Shown: positions 15,396-23,130 of the stretch, in pieces
Position numbering within the stretch: the first letter of the stretch is position 1
Layout: the number at the start of each line of letters is the position of its first letter
DNA from: SIG469 sp964384255
Lineage (GTDB): Bacteria > Bacillota > Clostridia > Oscillospirales > Oscillospiraceae
Direction: 5' to 3'
NCBI GenBank assembly: GCA_964384255.1
Contig: CAYLKH010000007.1
Coordinates: 1-45,118, forward strand
Length of the DNA: 45,118 bases
Notes under the pieces: model-generated
What the model saw: the letters and a program-made list of their open reading frames with translations, nothing else
Database searches by the model: none
What the model was told of the DNA's origin: nothing
Translations under genes and position numbers: made by a program

Positions 15396-17969
15396 TCATT
15401 GTCCGGCAATTTTTTTCAGTTCAAACAGAAGGTTCATGGCCTCGATGGGGGTCAGCACGTTCAGGTCCACAGCCCTGAGCCGCCCCACCAGCTCACTGCC
15501 GGAAACGTCGGCAAAGCTCATCTGGGCCTGCGGCTCCGCAGCGGCAGACACGGCGGGAGTGCCGGGAACGCTGCCCTGCTCAAGCTCGGAAAGGATCTGC
15601 CTGGCCCGTTTGATGACCCGGTCGGGTACGCCGGCCAGCTTTGCGACCTCGATACCATAGCTGTCGTCGGTCCCGCCCCTGACTATTTTGCGGAGAAAGA
15701 TGATTTCGTCGCCCCGTTTTTTGACGGCTATGTTGTAATTCTTGACTCCCGGAAGCTCTGCCTCAAGACAGGTCAGCTCGTGGTAATGGGTGGCAAAAAG
15801 AGTTTTGACATTCAGCTTAACGGCCACGTGTTCAAGAACGGCTCGTGCGATGGCCATTCCGTCAAAGGTGGAGGTGCCGCGACCGATCTCGTCCAGTATC
15901 AGCAGAGATTTGGAGGTGGCGCAGCGCAATATGTTGGCGACCTCGGTCATCTCGACCATAAAAGTGGATTTGCCCGAGGAAAGATCGTCGGATGCGCCGA
16001 TGCGGGTAAATATTCTGTCCACTATCCCGATGCGGGCATATCTGGCGGGGACAAAGCTGCCGATCTGCGCCATAAGCACTATAAGAGCGACTTGACGCAT
16101 ATATGTGGATTTGCCTGCCATGTTAGGGCCGGTTATTATTTCGGTGGTGTCGCAGCTGCCGTCGATAATGGTGTCGTTGGGGACAAAAAGACTGTCGGAC
16201 ATCATCTTTTCGACTACCGGATGGCGGCCATCTCGAATCTCAATGGCTGCCGAAACATCGACCTCCGGCTGGCAATAGCTGTTTTTAACGGCGACCTCTG
16301 CCAGAGAACACAGCACGTCCAGCTCGGCAATGGCGGCGGCGGTGGACTGGATCCTGGCCATCTGGGCAGAAATGCTGTCCTTAATTTCGATAAAAAGCCT
16401 GTATTCCAGCGAGGTTATACGCTCGCTGGCGGTCAGAATGTCGGACTCAAGCTCCTTCAGCTCCGGGGTGATGTAACGTTCGTTGTTGGCCAGAGTCTGC
16501 TTGCGGATATAGTCGCCGGGGACTGTGCCGGTATAGCTTCGGGGGACCTCAATATAGTAGCCGAAAACGCGGTTATATCCGGTTTTTAGCTTGGATATGC
16601 CGGTACGTTCCCGCTCTCTGGCTTCGATGTCCAAAATGGCGGTAGCTCCGCCGTCGATAAGCTGATGGAGCCGGTCTACCTCCTGGTCATATCCCTGGCG
16701 AATAAGGCCGCCTTCCCGGATGGTGATGGGAGGCTCGTCTACAATGGCGCGATCAATAAGCTGCATAATGTCGTCGAGGGGGTCAATGGCGGCAGTAAGC
16801 TCGGTGAGTCTGCGGCTGGTAAGGCAGCCGGCCAGCTCAAGGACTTTTGGCAGGACAGATGCGGAGACTGAGAGGGAAATAAGGTCTCGTCCGTTGCAGG
16901 AACCATATACTATGCGGCCAATAAGCCGCTCAAGGTCGTTTATGTTTCTCAGGGCCAGCCGAAGCTCGCTTCTTACAACGGTGTTACCCACCAGCTCGGC
17001 GACAGCAGCGCTGCGTCTGCGGATGTCAGCCACGTTTAGCAGTGGCTTTTCCAGCCACGAGCGGATCATTCTGCTGCCCATGGGGGTTTTTGTGCTGTCC
17101 AGGACCCAAAGGAGCGATCCCTTTTTGTCTCTTCCCCGGAAGGTTTCGGTCAGCTCGAGGTTTTGGCGGGCGGTAATATCCAGCTCCATAAAGCGTCCGC
17201 TGAGATAATGTTCAAGCCGGTTGATATGGGAAAGATCGTTTTTCTGACTGCTGTGGAGAAATGCCAGCAGCCCGCCCACAGCGGAACGCAGGCAGCTTTC
17301 GTCAAGAGATACGCTGCCAAAATGCTGGGAGATCAGCGCGTCGCATTGATCGGCAGAAACAGATTCAAGGTTTTCGACGCAGCATTGCAGCCGCTGCTTA
17401 AGAGCGTCTGTGATCTGGGCGCATTGGGCAGCGTCCTCAGACAGCGCGACCTCAGCGGGAGAAAACCTTCCCAGCTCATTAACGATCCGGTCAACATTCT
17501 GGCTGGAGGAGGCAAAGGCTTCGCCGGTGGACATGTCGATAAAGCAGATTCCGAATCCGGATCTGTCCTTTACTATAGAACAGATATAGTTGTTTCGACT
17601 TTCGTCAAGCATCGAGCTGTCGATAAGGGTGCCGGGGGTGATGGTGCGGACTATCTCCCGCTTAACAAGCCCCTTGGCCAGGGCGGGATCTTCGACCTGT
17701 TCGCATATGGCGACCTTGTAGCCTCTGGAGATGAGACGACTGATATATGACTCGCAGGAATGGTAAGGAATACCGCACATGGGGATCTGGTCTTCCTTGT
17801 TGGACTTTTTGTCCCTGGTGGTCAGCACCAGATCCAGTTCTCTTGAGGCGATGCGGGCGTCTTCGTTGAACATTTCGTAAAAATCGCCCAGACGGAAAAA
17901 CAGGATACAGTCCTTGTTTTGCTCTTTGATTTCGAGATATTGCTTCATCATGGGGGTAAGCTCAGACAT
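15396..17969 (-). CDS. mutS: DNA mismatch repair protein MutS
   Basis: An 857-residue mismatch sensor. Domain I has FFRLGDFYEMF, with the Phe-X-Glu mismatch wedge. The connector and lever domains follow. The ATPase domain carries the Walker A ITGPNMAGKSTYMRQ, DDLSSGKSTFMVEM, the Walker B LLILDEIGRGTSTFDG and FATHYHELT. The C-terminus retains the helix-turn-helix dimerisation part and ends near ELKKIAGQ. Length is normal for the family. It lies directly after miaB on the same strand. Confidence 0.98.
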   Translation of the reverse strand: MSELTPMMKQYLEIKEQNKDCILFFRLGDFYEMFNEDARIASRELDLVLTTRDKKSNKEDQIPMCGIPYHSCESYISRLISRGYKVAICEQVEDPALAKGLVKREIVRTITPGTLIDSSMLDESRNNYICSIVKDRSGFGICFIDMSTGEAFASSSQNVDRIVNELGRFSPAEVALSEDAAQCAQITDALKQRLQCCVENLESVSADQCDALISQHFGSVSLDESCLRSAVGGLLAFLHSSQKNDLSHINRLEHYLSGRFMELDITARQNLELTETFRGRDKKGSLLWVLDSTKTPMGSRMIRSWLEKPLLNVADIRRRSAAVAELVGNTVVRSELRLALRNINDLERLIGRIVYGSCNGRDLISLSVSASVLPKVLELAGCLTSRRLTELTAAIDPLDDIMQLIDRAIVDEPPITIREGGLIRQGYDQEVDRLHQLIDGGATAILDIEARERERTGISKLKTGYNRVFGYYIEVPRSYTGTVPGDYIRKQTLANNERYITPELKELESDILTASERITSLEYRLFIEIKDSISAQMARIQSTAAAIAELDVLCSLAEVAVKNSYCQPEVDVSAAIEIRDGRHPVVEKMMSDSLFVPNDTIIDGSCDTTEIITGPNMAGKSTYMRQVALIVLMAQIGSFVPARYARIGIVDRIFTRIGASDDLSSGKSTFMVEMTEVANILRCATSKSLLILDEIGRGTSTFDGMAIARAVLEHVAVKLNVKTLFATHYHELTCLEAELPGVKNYNIAVKKRGDEIIFLRKIVRGGTDDSYGIEVAKLAGVPDRVIKRARQILSELEQGSVPGTPAVSAAAEPQAQMSFADVSGSELVGRLRAVDLNVLTPIEAMNLLFELKKIAGQ

Positions 17970-17984
17970 ATTGACCTCCGTTGA

Positions 17985-19391
17985 TCAGTTGGAAAGGGCC
18001 TCGCCTGTCAGTGACCAGGTGTTGTGGCCGGTTATCTTAACGCTTACAAAATTGCCTATCATGCTGTCGTCCCCGGTAAAGCGGACAAGACGGTTACCAT
18101 CAGTGCGGCCGCTCAGAGGATAGCGAATATCGTCGCTGTGGCCATCGGCCAGAACGCGATAGGTTTTGCCAACATAGGCTTCGTGACGCTGGGCAGAAAT
18201 GGTGTTTTGCAGCTGGACCAGACGGTCAAACCGTTGCTGGATGACCTCTTTGGAGGCGGTCTGCTCCATTTTTGCAGCGGGAGTTCCCACGCGGGGAGAG
18301 TATATGAAGGTAAACAGCGCGTCAAAACCGACCTGCTGCACCAGATCAAGAGTAGCCTGAAAATCGTCCTCAGTCTCGCCGGGGAAGCCGACAATAACGT
18401 CGGAGGTAAGAACGATGTCGGGCATAACGGAGCGGGCATAATTTACCAGCTCAAGGTAGCTTTCGGCGGTATAGCGACGATTCATCAGTTTCAGTATGCG
18501 GTTGCTGCCTGACTGGAAAGGAAGGTGAAAGACCTTGGCTACCTTGTGGCAGCGGGCCATGGTGTCGAACAGCTTCTTTGAAGCGTCCTTGGGGTGAGAT
18601 GTCATAAATCGCAGAACAAAATCTCCGTCCAAATCGTTTATCATAGCGACCAAATCGGCAAAATCCATATTCAGCCCCAGATCTTTGCCGTATGAGTTGA
18701 CGTTTTGACCCAGCAGAGTGATGTCTTTCACTCCGGAGGCGATAAGCTCCTTAGCCTCGGCAACAACATCCTCGGGCAGACGGCTGCGCTCACGGCCTCG
18801 GACGTAGGGTACAATACAATAGGTGCAGAAATTGTTGCAGCCATACATGATGCTGAGCCATCCCTTGACACCGGATTCCCGCAAAACGGGCTGACCTTCG
18901 GCAATATATCCGTCGCAGTCTTCGATGTCGATGACCCGCTTCTTTTCGGAAAGAACGTTGTAAAGCAGCTCCGGGAACCGCCACTGAGCGTGGGTCCCAA
19001 AGACAAGGTCTACATGACGAAAGCTTTTTCTGATGCGTTCGGCAATATGGGGCTGCTGAACCATGCAGCCGGTTATGCAAATGGTCTGGCCGCCCTTGCG
19101 GCGCTTGGTGTGAACAAGAGCGCCAACGTTGCCAAAGACCCGATTTTCGGCGTTTTCTCTGACGGCGCAGGTGTTGATAACGATAACGTCGGCCAGAGCC
19201 TCGTCGTCTGTCTGTTCAAAACCCATTTCAGTCAGCCAGCCGCGGATACGCTGGGAATCGGCTTCGTTTTGCTGACAGCCATAGGTGTCCACCATGGCAA
19301 GGGGGGCGGAGCCGTCGTGGGCAAACAGTTTTTTTATTTCAGCGGCAAACTGATGCTGCCGGGCAATTTGTTCGTCGGTGGTACGGATCAA
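17985..19391 (-). CDS. miaB: tRNA-2-methylthio-N6-dimethylallyladenosine synthase
   Basis: A 468-residue radical-SAM methylthiotransferase acting on i6A37 of tRNA, the step after MiaA. The N-terminal UPF0004 domain supplies the cluster cysteines in DTYGCQQNEAD, INTCAVRENAE and TGCMVQQ. The radical-SAM motif is MYGCNNFCTYCIVPYVRGRE. FHLPFQSGSNRIL and SDVIVGFPGETEDDF are further family blocks, and the C-terminus is a TRAM domain. The start is TTG (19389-19391), behind a well-spaced GGAGG. It is the first gene of the long minus-strand block. Confidence 0.97.
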   Translation of the reverse strand: MIRTTDEQIARQHQFAAEIKKLFAHDGSAPLAMVDTYGCQQNEADSQRIRGWLTEMGFEQTDDEALADVIVINTCAVRENAENRVFGNVGALVHTKRRKGGQTICITGCMVQQPHIAERIRKSFRHVDLVFGTHAQWRFPELLYNVLSEKKRVIDIEDCDGYIAEGQPVLRESGVKGWLSIMYGCNNFCTYCIVPYVRGRERSRLPEDVVAEAKELIASGVKDITLLGQNVNSYGKDLGLNMDFADLVAMINDLDGDFVLRFMTSHPKDASKKLFDTMARCHKVAKVFHLPFQSGSNRILKLMNRRYTAESYLELVNYARSVMPDIVLTSDVIVGFPGETEDDFQATLDLVQQVGFDALFTFIYSPRVGTPAAKMEQTASKEVIQQRFDRLVQLQNTISAQRHEAYVGKTYRVLADGHSDDIRYPLSGRTDGNRLVRFTGDDSMIGNFVSVKITGHNTWSLTGEALSN

Positions 19392-19502
19392 GATGTGACC
19401 TCCAAATAAGCATTTTTCAACACTTTATTATAACACAAAGCTGACTGATATGCAATTGCCGTGGGGCGGCAATTGAAAAGGGGCTTCTCGACCTCCAGAC
19501 AT

Positions 19503-19540
19503 ACAAAACAACCAGACACCCACAACGGGGCATCTGGTTG
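19503..19540 (-). terminator. Terminator of tRNA-Arg
   Basis: On the minus strand CAACCAGATGCCCC and the partly complementary GGGTGTCTGGTTG form a hairpin followed by TTTTGTATG. It begins three bases past the CCA end of tRNA-Arg. Confidence 0.8.
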
Positions 19541-19542
19541 TC

Positions 19543-19618
19543 TGGCACGCCTGAAGGGACTCGAACCCCCAACCCTCAGAACCGGAATCTGATGCTCTAT
19601 CCATTGAGCCACAGGCGC
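19543..19618 (-). tRNA. tRNA-Arg (anticodon CCG)
   Basis: A complete cloverleaf of 76 nt on the minus strand with encoded CCA. Acceptor GCGCCTG pairs with CAGGCGT (one G-U). Anticodon stem TCAGA/TCTGA encloses the loop TTCCGGT, with anticodon CCG reading CGG codons. The T arm contains GGTTCGAGTCC. It has its own promoter and terminator. Confidence 0.97.
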
Positions 19619-19632
19619 TTATTTACCATGTG

Positions 19633-19661
19633 ATTATAACATTTTGCCCATGATTAGTCAA
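19633..19661 (-). promoter_or_regulatory. Promoter of tRNA-Arg
   Basis: On the minus strand TTGACT (19656-19661), a 17-nt spacer and TATAAT (19633-19638) lie about 15 bases before the tRNA. The structured repeat copy A begins only about 20 bp upstream of the -35. Confidence 0.8.
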
Positions 19662-19682
19662 GCTAAATCAATCGGCGCAATT

Positions 19683-19885
19683 CAGCGTGTCAAAATAGTC
19701 CATTGGACTATTTTGACACGAATTTTGCGGCCTTCGGCAGCGCACTCAAAAGGTCGCCGCGCGTCCTTTTTCGCACGTTTGAAGGCCGAGTGGAGAAATT
19801 TTCGACGTACACGCCGCCGGAAATTTCATATGTGAATTTTTTCGCCGCTAACGCGGCGAACTCTACGAGGTTTTTTGACGTCTCA
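19683..19885 (+). repeat. Structured ~203-bp dispersed repeat, copy A
   Basis: This is one of three same-orientation copies (also 29017-29219 and 44952-45118). It opens with CAGCGTG, then a perfect 15-bp stem GTGTCAAAATAGTCC/GGACTATTTTGACAC around a 3-nt loop (19686-19718). Next come CGGCCTTC/GAAGGCCG arms enclosing a variable AAAAGG...CCTTTT hairpin, a near-palindrome AAATTTCATATGTGAATTT, and TTCGCCGC/GCGGCGAA. The right end TTTTTTGACGTCTCA is a degenerate inverted copy of the left end. It has no convincing reading frame. It looks like a MITE-type non-autonomous element or structured RNA gene, placed between tRNA-Arg and the 3' end of the UroD-like gene. Confidence 0.8.
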
Positions 19886-19916
19886 ATCGCGCCGATTCAA
19901 TAAAATCGGCGCGATT
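19885..19916. terminator. Hairpin after the UroD-like gene, at the right end of repeat A
   Basis: AATCGCGCCGATT (19885-19897) pairs with AATCGGCGCGATT (19904-19916). It lies five bases past the stop of the minus-strand UroD-like gene and touches repeat A. There is no immediate T-run. A single near-identical arm, AATCGGCGCAATT, lies at the left side of the repeat (about 19670-19682). Confidence 0.6.
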
Positions 19917-19921
19917 ATCAG

Positions 19922-20806
19922 TTAATCAAAAAGGTGTTCAGGGAACTGCTCATAGGCAGGGTACCGCTCCGGGGGAAGAGGAGGTTTTTCGACAGCTTCG
20001 TCGCCATCGTCTGCCAGAGCAGCAAGGCCGCCAAGGATACATATTTTGTCGCCATACTGAGCCGTCAGGGCAGGGATATCGTTGCAGTCGGCCTGAGCCT
20101 CCCATGCGCTGGCGCCCATCTCCACCATATCGCCTACCAGAGGGCCTACCTTGCCGCAGCTATGCTGGACCACCAGTGCGCCGCCAGCCAGAACGCAGTC
20201 GTAAATGCGCTTGATATGGGGTTTTATGACCTGACGCCAAAGCTCGGGGTTCATAAAGGTGCTGTTGGCCGTACCCCAGTCGTCGTGGATGTTTACAACG
20301 TCGGGCTTTGCGATCTCCATGGCTTTGGTAAGCAGAGCAATCTTGTAATCGGCAATGGCCCCGATAAGGTCAGAAAACTCCTCGGGTTCGCTGATAAGAT
20401 CCACCAGACAGTCTTCAAAGCTGGTCAGACAGGTGGCTCGCTCGAAGGGACCCATATAGCTGGTGAGGGTGACCGCGTACTTATCCCGGTCGATGGCCTG
20501 GCTGTCCTTAATAAAGTCGCTCCAATCCAGCTTTTCGATGTTGGGGATTTTCAGCTCGTCTTTCCAGCTGTCGATATCGCTGTATCGGGGCTTCTGGTTC
20601 AGAGTATAGTGGCTGGCCTGAGCGGCGGCGGTCCAGTGAACGCCAAAAGCGTCATATCCTGTGCTGCCCATTCCCCGTTCACAAACAGGCAGTTCAATGT
20701 TTTTGATACCGAACAGCCCCGGGTTCATGGTGAAAAACATGGTGGGAACTCCACATTCCCGGCCGGGGTTTCGCAGACTGTCCAGTACTGATTCTCTATC
20801 TGTCAT
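19922..20806 (-). CDS. Uroporphyrinogen decarboxylase-family (MtaA/CmuA-like) methyltransferase
   Basis: A 294-residue TIM-barrel protein of the URO-D superfamily, shorter than true HemE (about 340-350). The ligand/metal region is recognisable: VVQHSCGKVGPLVGDMVEMG, with His and Cys typical of the zinc-dependent corrinoid or coenzyme-M methyltransferase branch rather than HemE. VVNIHDDWGTANSTFMNPELW and ILGGL follow. The start at 20806 (MTDRESVL) has GAAAGGATATACC before it. The frame stays open for a further 57 codons upstream, but that stretch looks like a leader. No corrinoid protein or reductive activase lies beside it. The partner may be elsewhere, or the substrate may be small-molecule methyl donors used by the neighbouring flavoproteins. 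Confidence 0.78.
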   Translation of the reverse strand: MTDRESVLDSLRNPGRECGVPTMFFTMNPGLFGIKNIELPVCERGMGSTGYDAFGVHWTAAAQASHYTLNQKPRYSDIDSWKDELKIPNIEKLDWSDFIKDSQAIDRDKYAVTLTSYMGPFERATCLTSFEDCLVDLISEPEEFSDLIGAIADYKIALLTKAMEIAKPDVVNIHDDWGTANSTFMNPELWRQVIKPHIKRIYDCVLAGGALVVQHSCGKVGPLVGDMVEMGASAWEAQADCNDIPALTAQYGDKICILGGLAALADDGDEAVEKPPLPPERYPAYEQFPEHLFD

Positions 20807-21010
20807 GGTATATCCTTTCTCGGAAAAGCTCTGACTCAGGTAACCGACGGCCAAAGCCTGAGCAAATGATGGCCGGATGATTCTGCGCTCTGCTGCCTGG
20901 AATTTCCTTGAAATAAACCAGTTATTCCCGCCAAAATCCTGCCTGCATAACTGAAAATCCTCTCGCCCATAGTTCACCCCTGATCTTAATCATCGGTTAC
21001 TCAGTTTCCT
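20807..21010 (-). promoter_or_regulatory. Long, apparently structured 5' leader of the UroD-like gene
   Basis: The predicted start of transcription lies about 200 nt before the ATG. On the minus strand GTAACCGA near the 5' end and TCGGTTAC near the 3' end (20993-21000 and 20840-20847) can close a large domain. Inside, CAGTTAT/ATAACTG and GGCC-closed stems are possible. It matches no riboswitch class that I can name. It is also free of stop codons in the UroD frame, so a coding extension from GTG at 20977 is the alternative. Confidence 0.4.
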
Positions 21011-21016
21011 GTTTAC

Positions 21017-21045
21017 ATTATATTTCAAATATTCAGCATTGTAAA
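21017..21045 (-). promoter_or_regulatory. Promoter of the UroD-like gene
   Basis: On the minus strand TTTACA (21040-21045), a 17-nt spacer and TATAAT (21017-21022). It is divergent from the FAD-reductase promoter. A TGTTTACAT sequence (21010-21018) overlaps the -10 and recurs at 21083-21091. Confidence 0.65.
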
Positions 21046-21084
21046 GCAAAACTAAAAATCCGCATATAGTTGCTTTTATGATTG

Positions 21085-21113
21085 TTTACATGTCAAACTA
21101 AATGCATTATAAT
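21085..21113 (+). promoter_or_regulatory. Promoter of the ferredoxin-FAD reductase gene
   Basis: TTTACA (21085-21090), a 17-nt spacer and TATAAT (21108-21113), about 40 bp before the ribosome-binding site. The -35 lies within the second copy of TGTTTACAT, a candidate binding site for a shared regulator of both divergent genes. Confidence 0.65.
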
Positions 21114-21161
21114 AATTATTGTTCAGGCAAATATAAAGAAAATGAGAAAGGAAATGAAAAA

Positions 21162-22958
21162 ATGGCATATGTAATAGATCAGGCCCATTGTACCTGTTGC
21201 CACAGGTGCCGAGTGGAATGTCCCGTTCAGGCTATCACCTTCCGCAATGCCAAATACTGGATCGACCCGGACAAATGTGTTGACTGCGGCCACTGCGTCG
21301 AGGTCTGCCACAACGAGGTCATATCCAACCCCGATATCCCGCCCAAAGCAGTTGAACCTCACGACAAAATTGTCAAAGAATGCGACATCTGCGTTATCGG
21401 CGGCGGCGCTGCCGGTACCGCTGCTGCTGCCCGCGCTTCCGAAAACGGAGCCAGGGTCATAATGCTGGAAAAAGGCAAGGAAGTTGGCGGCAGCGCATGG
21501 TATGCCCATATGTTCAAATCTCACTGGTCCGTATGGCACGAAGCGGCCGGTATCGCTGACCCCAGAGAGCAGGTCATTCGCCAGTTTGAACAGAAAACTC
21601 AGGGCAAGGCCGATGTTGAACTGCTGAAAAATCTGCTGGATGCCGACGTTGACCTGGTCAACTGGCTTATTAAGGACCATGACCTGGGCAAAGACTATGT
21701 TCTTGGACCCTTCGGCCCCGGTGGAGCTATGGGCCTTGTCAGCACTTATCACAACGATTATAACGCTATCCGTATCGATACCACTATCGGACCCGGCGGC
21801 AACGGCTGGTGGATGTGCCTTAAGCTGCTGAGCATTCTTGAAAGCAACGGCGGAGAAGTTCTGTATCACACTCCTGCCAAAAAGATCCTGCTGGACGACG
21901 AAGGAAAGGTCTGCGGCGTTCTGGCTCAGGACGAAGGCGGCGAGGTAGAGATCAGGTGCAAATCCGTCGTTGTGGCGGCCGGTGCCTTTACCCACAACAA
22001 AGAACTGATGAACCGCTTCCAGCCCCTGTTCTACGACGACGAGGGCAAGGAGCCTGTCCATCTGTTTACCTGCGCCCACTGTACCGGCGACGGTATTACC
22101 ATGTGCGAGGAGATCGGCGCCGACGTGGACTACGAAAACCGTCGTGTCAATCTGTTCGGCCCTGCCCGCCATCCCTATCCCTGCGTTACCCTCAACGCCA
22201 GCCGTGGCATGGGCAGCGTAAACGTTAATGCCGAGGGCGAACCCTATCAGGCATCCTTTGGTATGACCGAGGTCAGCCCCCTGACCTTCCAGCCCAAGCG
22301 CTACATATGGTCGATTATGGACCACGCAATGGTCGTGGATGCTATCGAAAGCTCCATGAACCCCACCACCAAAGACGTTGTAGACATCGATCTCGACAAG
22401 TTCTTTGCAAAATGGCCGGAAGTTCTGGACGAAGAAGAAGCCGCAGGCAGCCTTGTCAGAGCAAACAGCATTAAAGAACTGGCTGAAAAGCTGGGATTCG
22501 ATCCTGACAAGATCCAGGCTATTGTCGACGAGAGCAACGCCAACAGCGGCAAGATGATGATGGGCCCCCCTCCCGGAGGCGACGAGGGCGAAGGCGGCCC
22601 CGGCGGCCCCGGTGGTCCGGGCGGTCCTGGCGGCGACGGCGAAGGCGAGATGCTGCCTATGGGCGGTATGATGCCCGAACCCAGGAAGGTCGAGCAGGCT
22701 CCCTTCTACGCCTTTAAGCTCAAACTGTTCCACGAGAATGCCGTTGGCGGTATGAAGACCAACTCCGTTACCAACATTCTCGACAAAAACGGCGACCCCA
22801 TCCCCGGACTTTATGGCGCTGGCGACAATATCCGCGGCATAATGCTGCCCGGTGCTATCGGCGTTCAGTATATCGAAAACGTTCTCAGCGCGCTGACTGT
22901 AGGCTTCTGTAGTGGCTATGTTGCCGGTCAGCAGGCCAGCAAATACGCAGGCAAATAA
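21162..22958 (+). CDS. Ferredoxin-domain FAD-dependent reductase (fumarate-reductase-flavoprotein fold)
   Basis: A 598-residue cytosolic oxidoreductase. Residues 10-49 hold two [4Fe-4S] motifs: C10-x2-C13-x2-C16-x3-C20-P and C39-x2-C42-x2-C45-x3-C49. The FAD Rossmann motif GGGAAG begins at G80, followed by VIMLEKGKEVGGSAWYAHM. The FAD_binding_2 body includes VVVAAGAFTHN, HCTGDGITMCEEIGADV and the C-terminal GLYGAGDNIRG...GAIGVQYIENVLSA. Enzymes of this fold reduce C=C bonds of fumarate, urocanate, cinnamates or steroids; the substrate here is not predictable. A Gly/Pro insert (about residues 467-506) precedes APFYAFKLK. The start at 21162 is supported by GAAAGGA. Electrons probably come from the flavodoxins downstream. 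Confidence 0.85.
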   Translation: MAYVIDQAHCTCCHRCRVECPVQAITFRNAKYWIDPDKCVDCGHCVEVCHNEVISNPDIPPKAVEPHDKIVKECDICVIGGGAAGTAAAARASENGARVIMLEKGKEVGGSAWYAHMFKSHWSVWHEAAGIADPREQVIRQFEQKTQGKADVELLKNLLDADVDLVNWLIKDHDLGKDYVLGPFGPGGAMGLVSTYHNDYNAIRIDTTIGPGGNGWWMCLKLLSILESNGGEVLYHTPAKKILLDDEGKVCGVLAQDEGGEVEIRCKSVVVAAGAFTHNKELMNRFQPLFYDDEGKEPVHLFTCAHCTGDGITMCEEIGADVDYENRRVNLFGPARHPYPCVTLNASRGMGSVNVNAEGEPYQASFGMTEVSPLTFQPKRYIWSIMDHAMVVDAIESSMNPTTKDVVDIDLDKFFAKWPEVLDEEEAAGSLVRANSIKELAEKLGFDPDKIQAIVDESNANSGKMMMGPPPGGDEGEGGPGGPGGPGGPGGDGEGEMLPMGGMMPEPRKVEQAPFYAFKLKLFHENAVGGMKTNSVTNILDKNGDPIPGLYGAGDNIRGIMLPGAIGVQYIENVLSALTVGFCSGYVAGQQASKYAGK

Positions 22959-23005
22959 ATAAGTGACCCCAGGTACCCCCTGATTTGATCCCTGGTCACC
23001 AAATG

Positions 23006-23056
23006 CTCCCCATAGTGCAGACCGCAGATCGGCTGCGCCATGGGGAGCTTTTCGGA
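23006..23056 (+). terminator. Terminator-like hairpin after the reductase gene
   Basis: GCTCCCCAT and ATGGGGAGC close a stem around a partly paired GCAGACCGCAGATCGGCTGC loop and are followed by TTTTCGG. Another stem, GTGACC.../...GGTCAC, lies just before it at about 22963-22999. The gene converges here with the AraC-type regulator. Confidence 0.65.
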
Positions 23057-23130
23057 ATAGGGGAACGGTAGAGAAAAACCGACGGGCAGAGGGGAAACGG
23101 AGCGGCTTTACCAGAGAATGAACAGGGTGA

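Noticed and set aside
15399..16589. Plus-strand 396-residue frame opposite mutS
   Set aside because: A mirror frame of a canonical mutS, Gly- and His-rich, without motifs.
19922..20806. True uroporphyrinogen decarboxylase (HemE)
   Set aside because: The protein is about 50 residues shorter and has the HSCGK...metal-type region of the MtaA/CmuA branch. No other heme genes are near.
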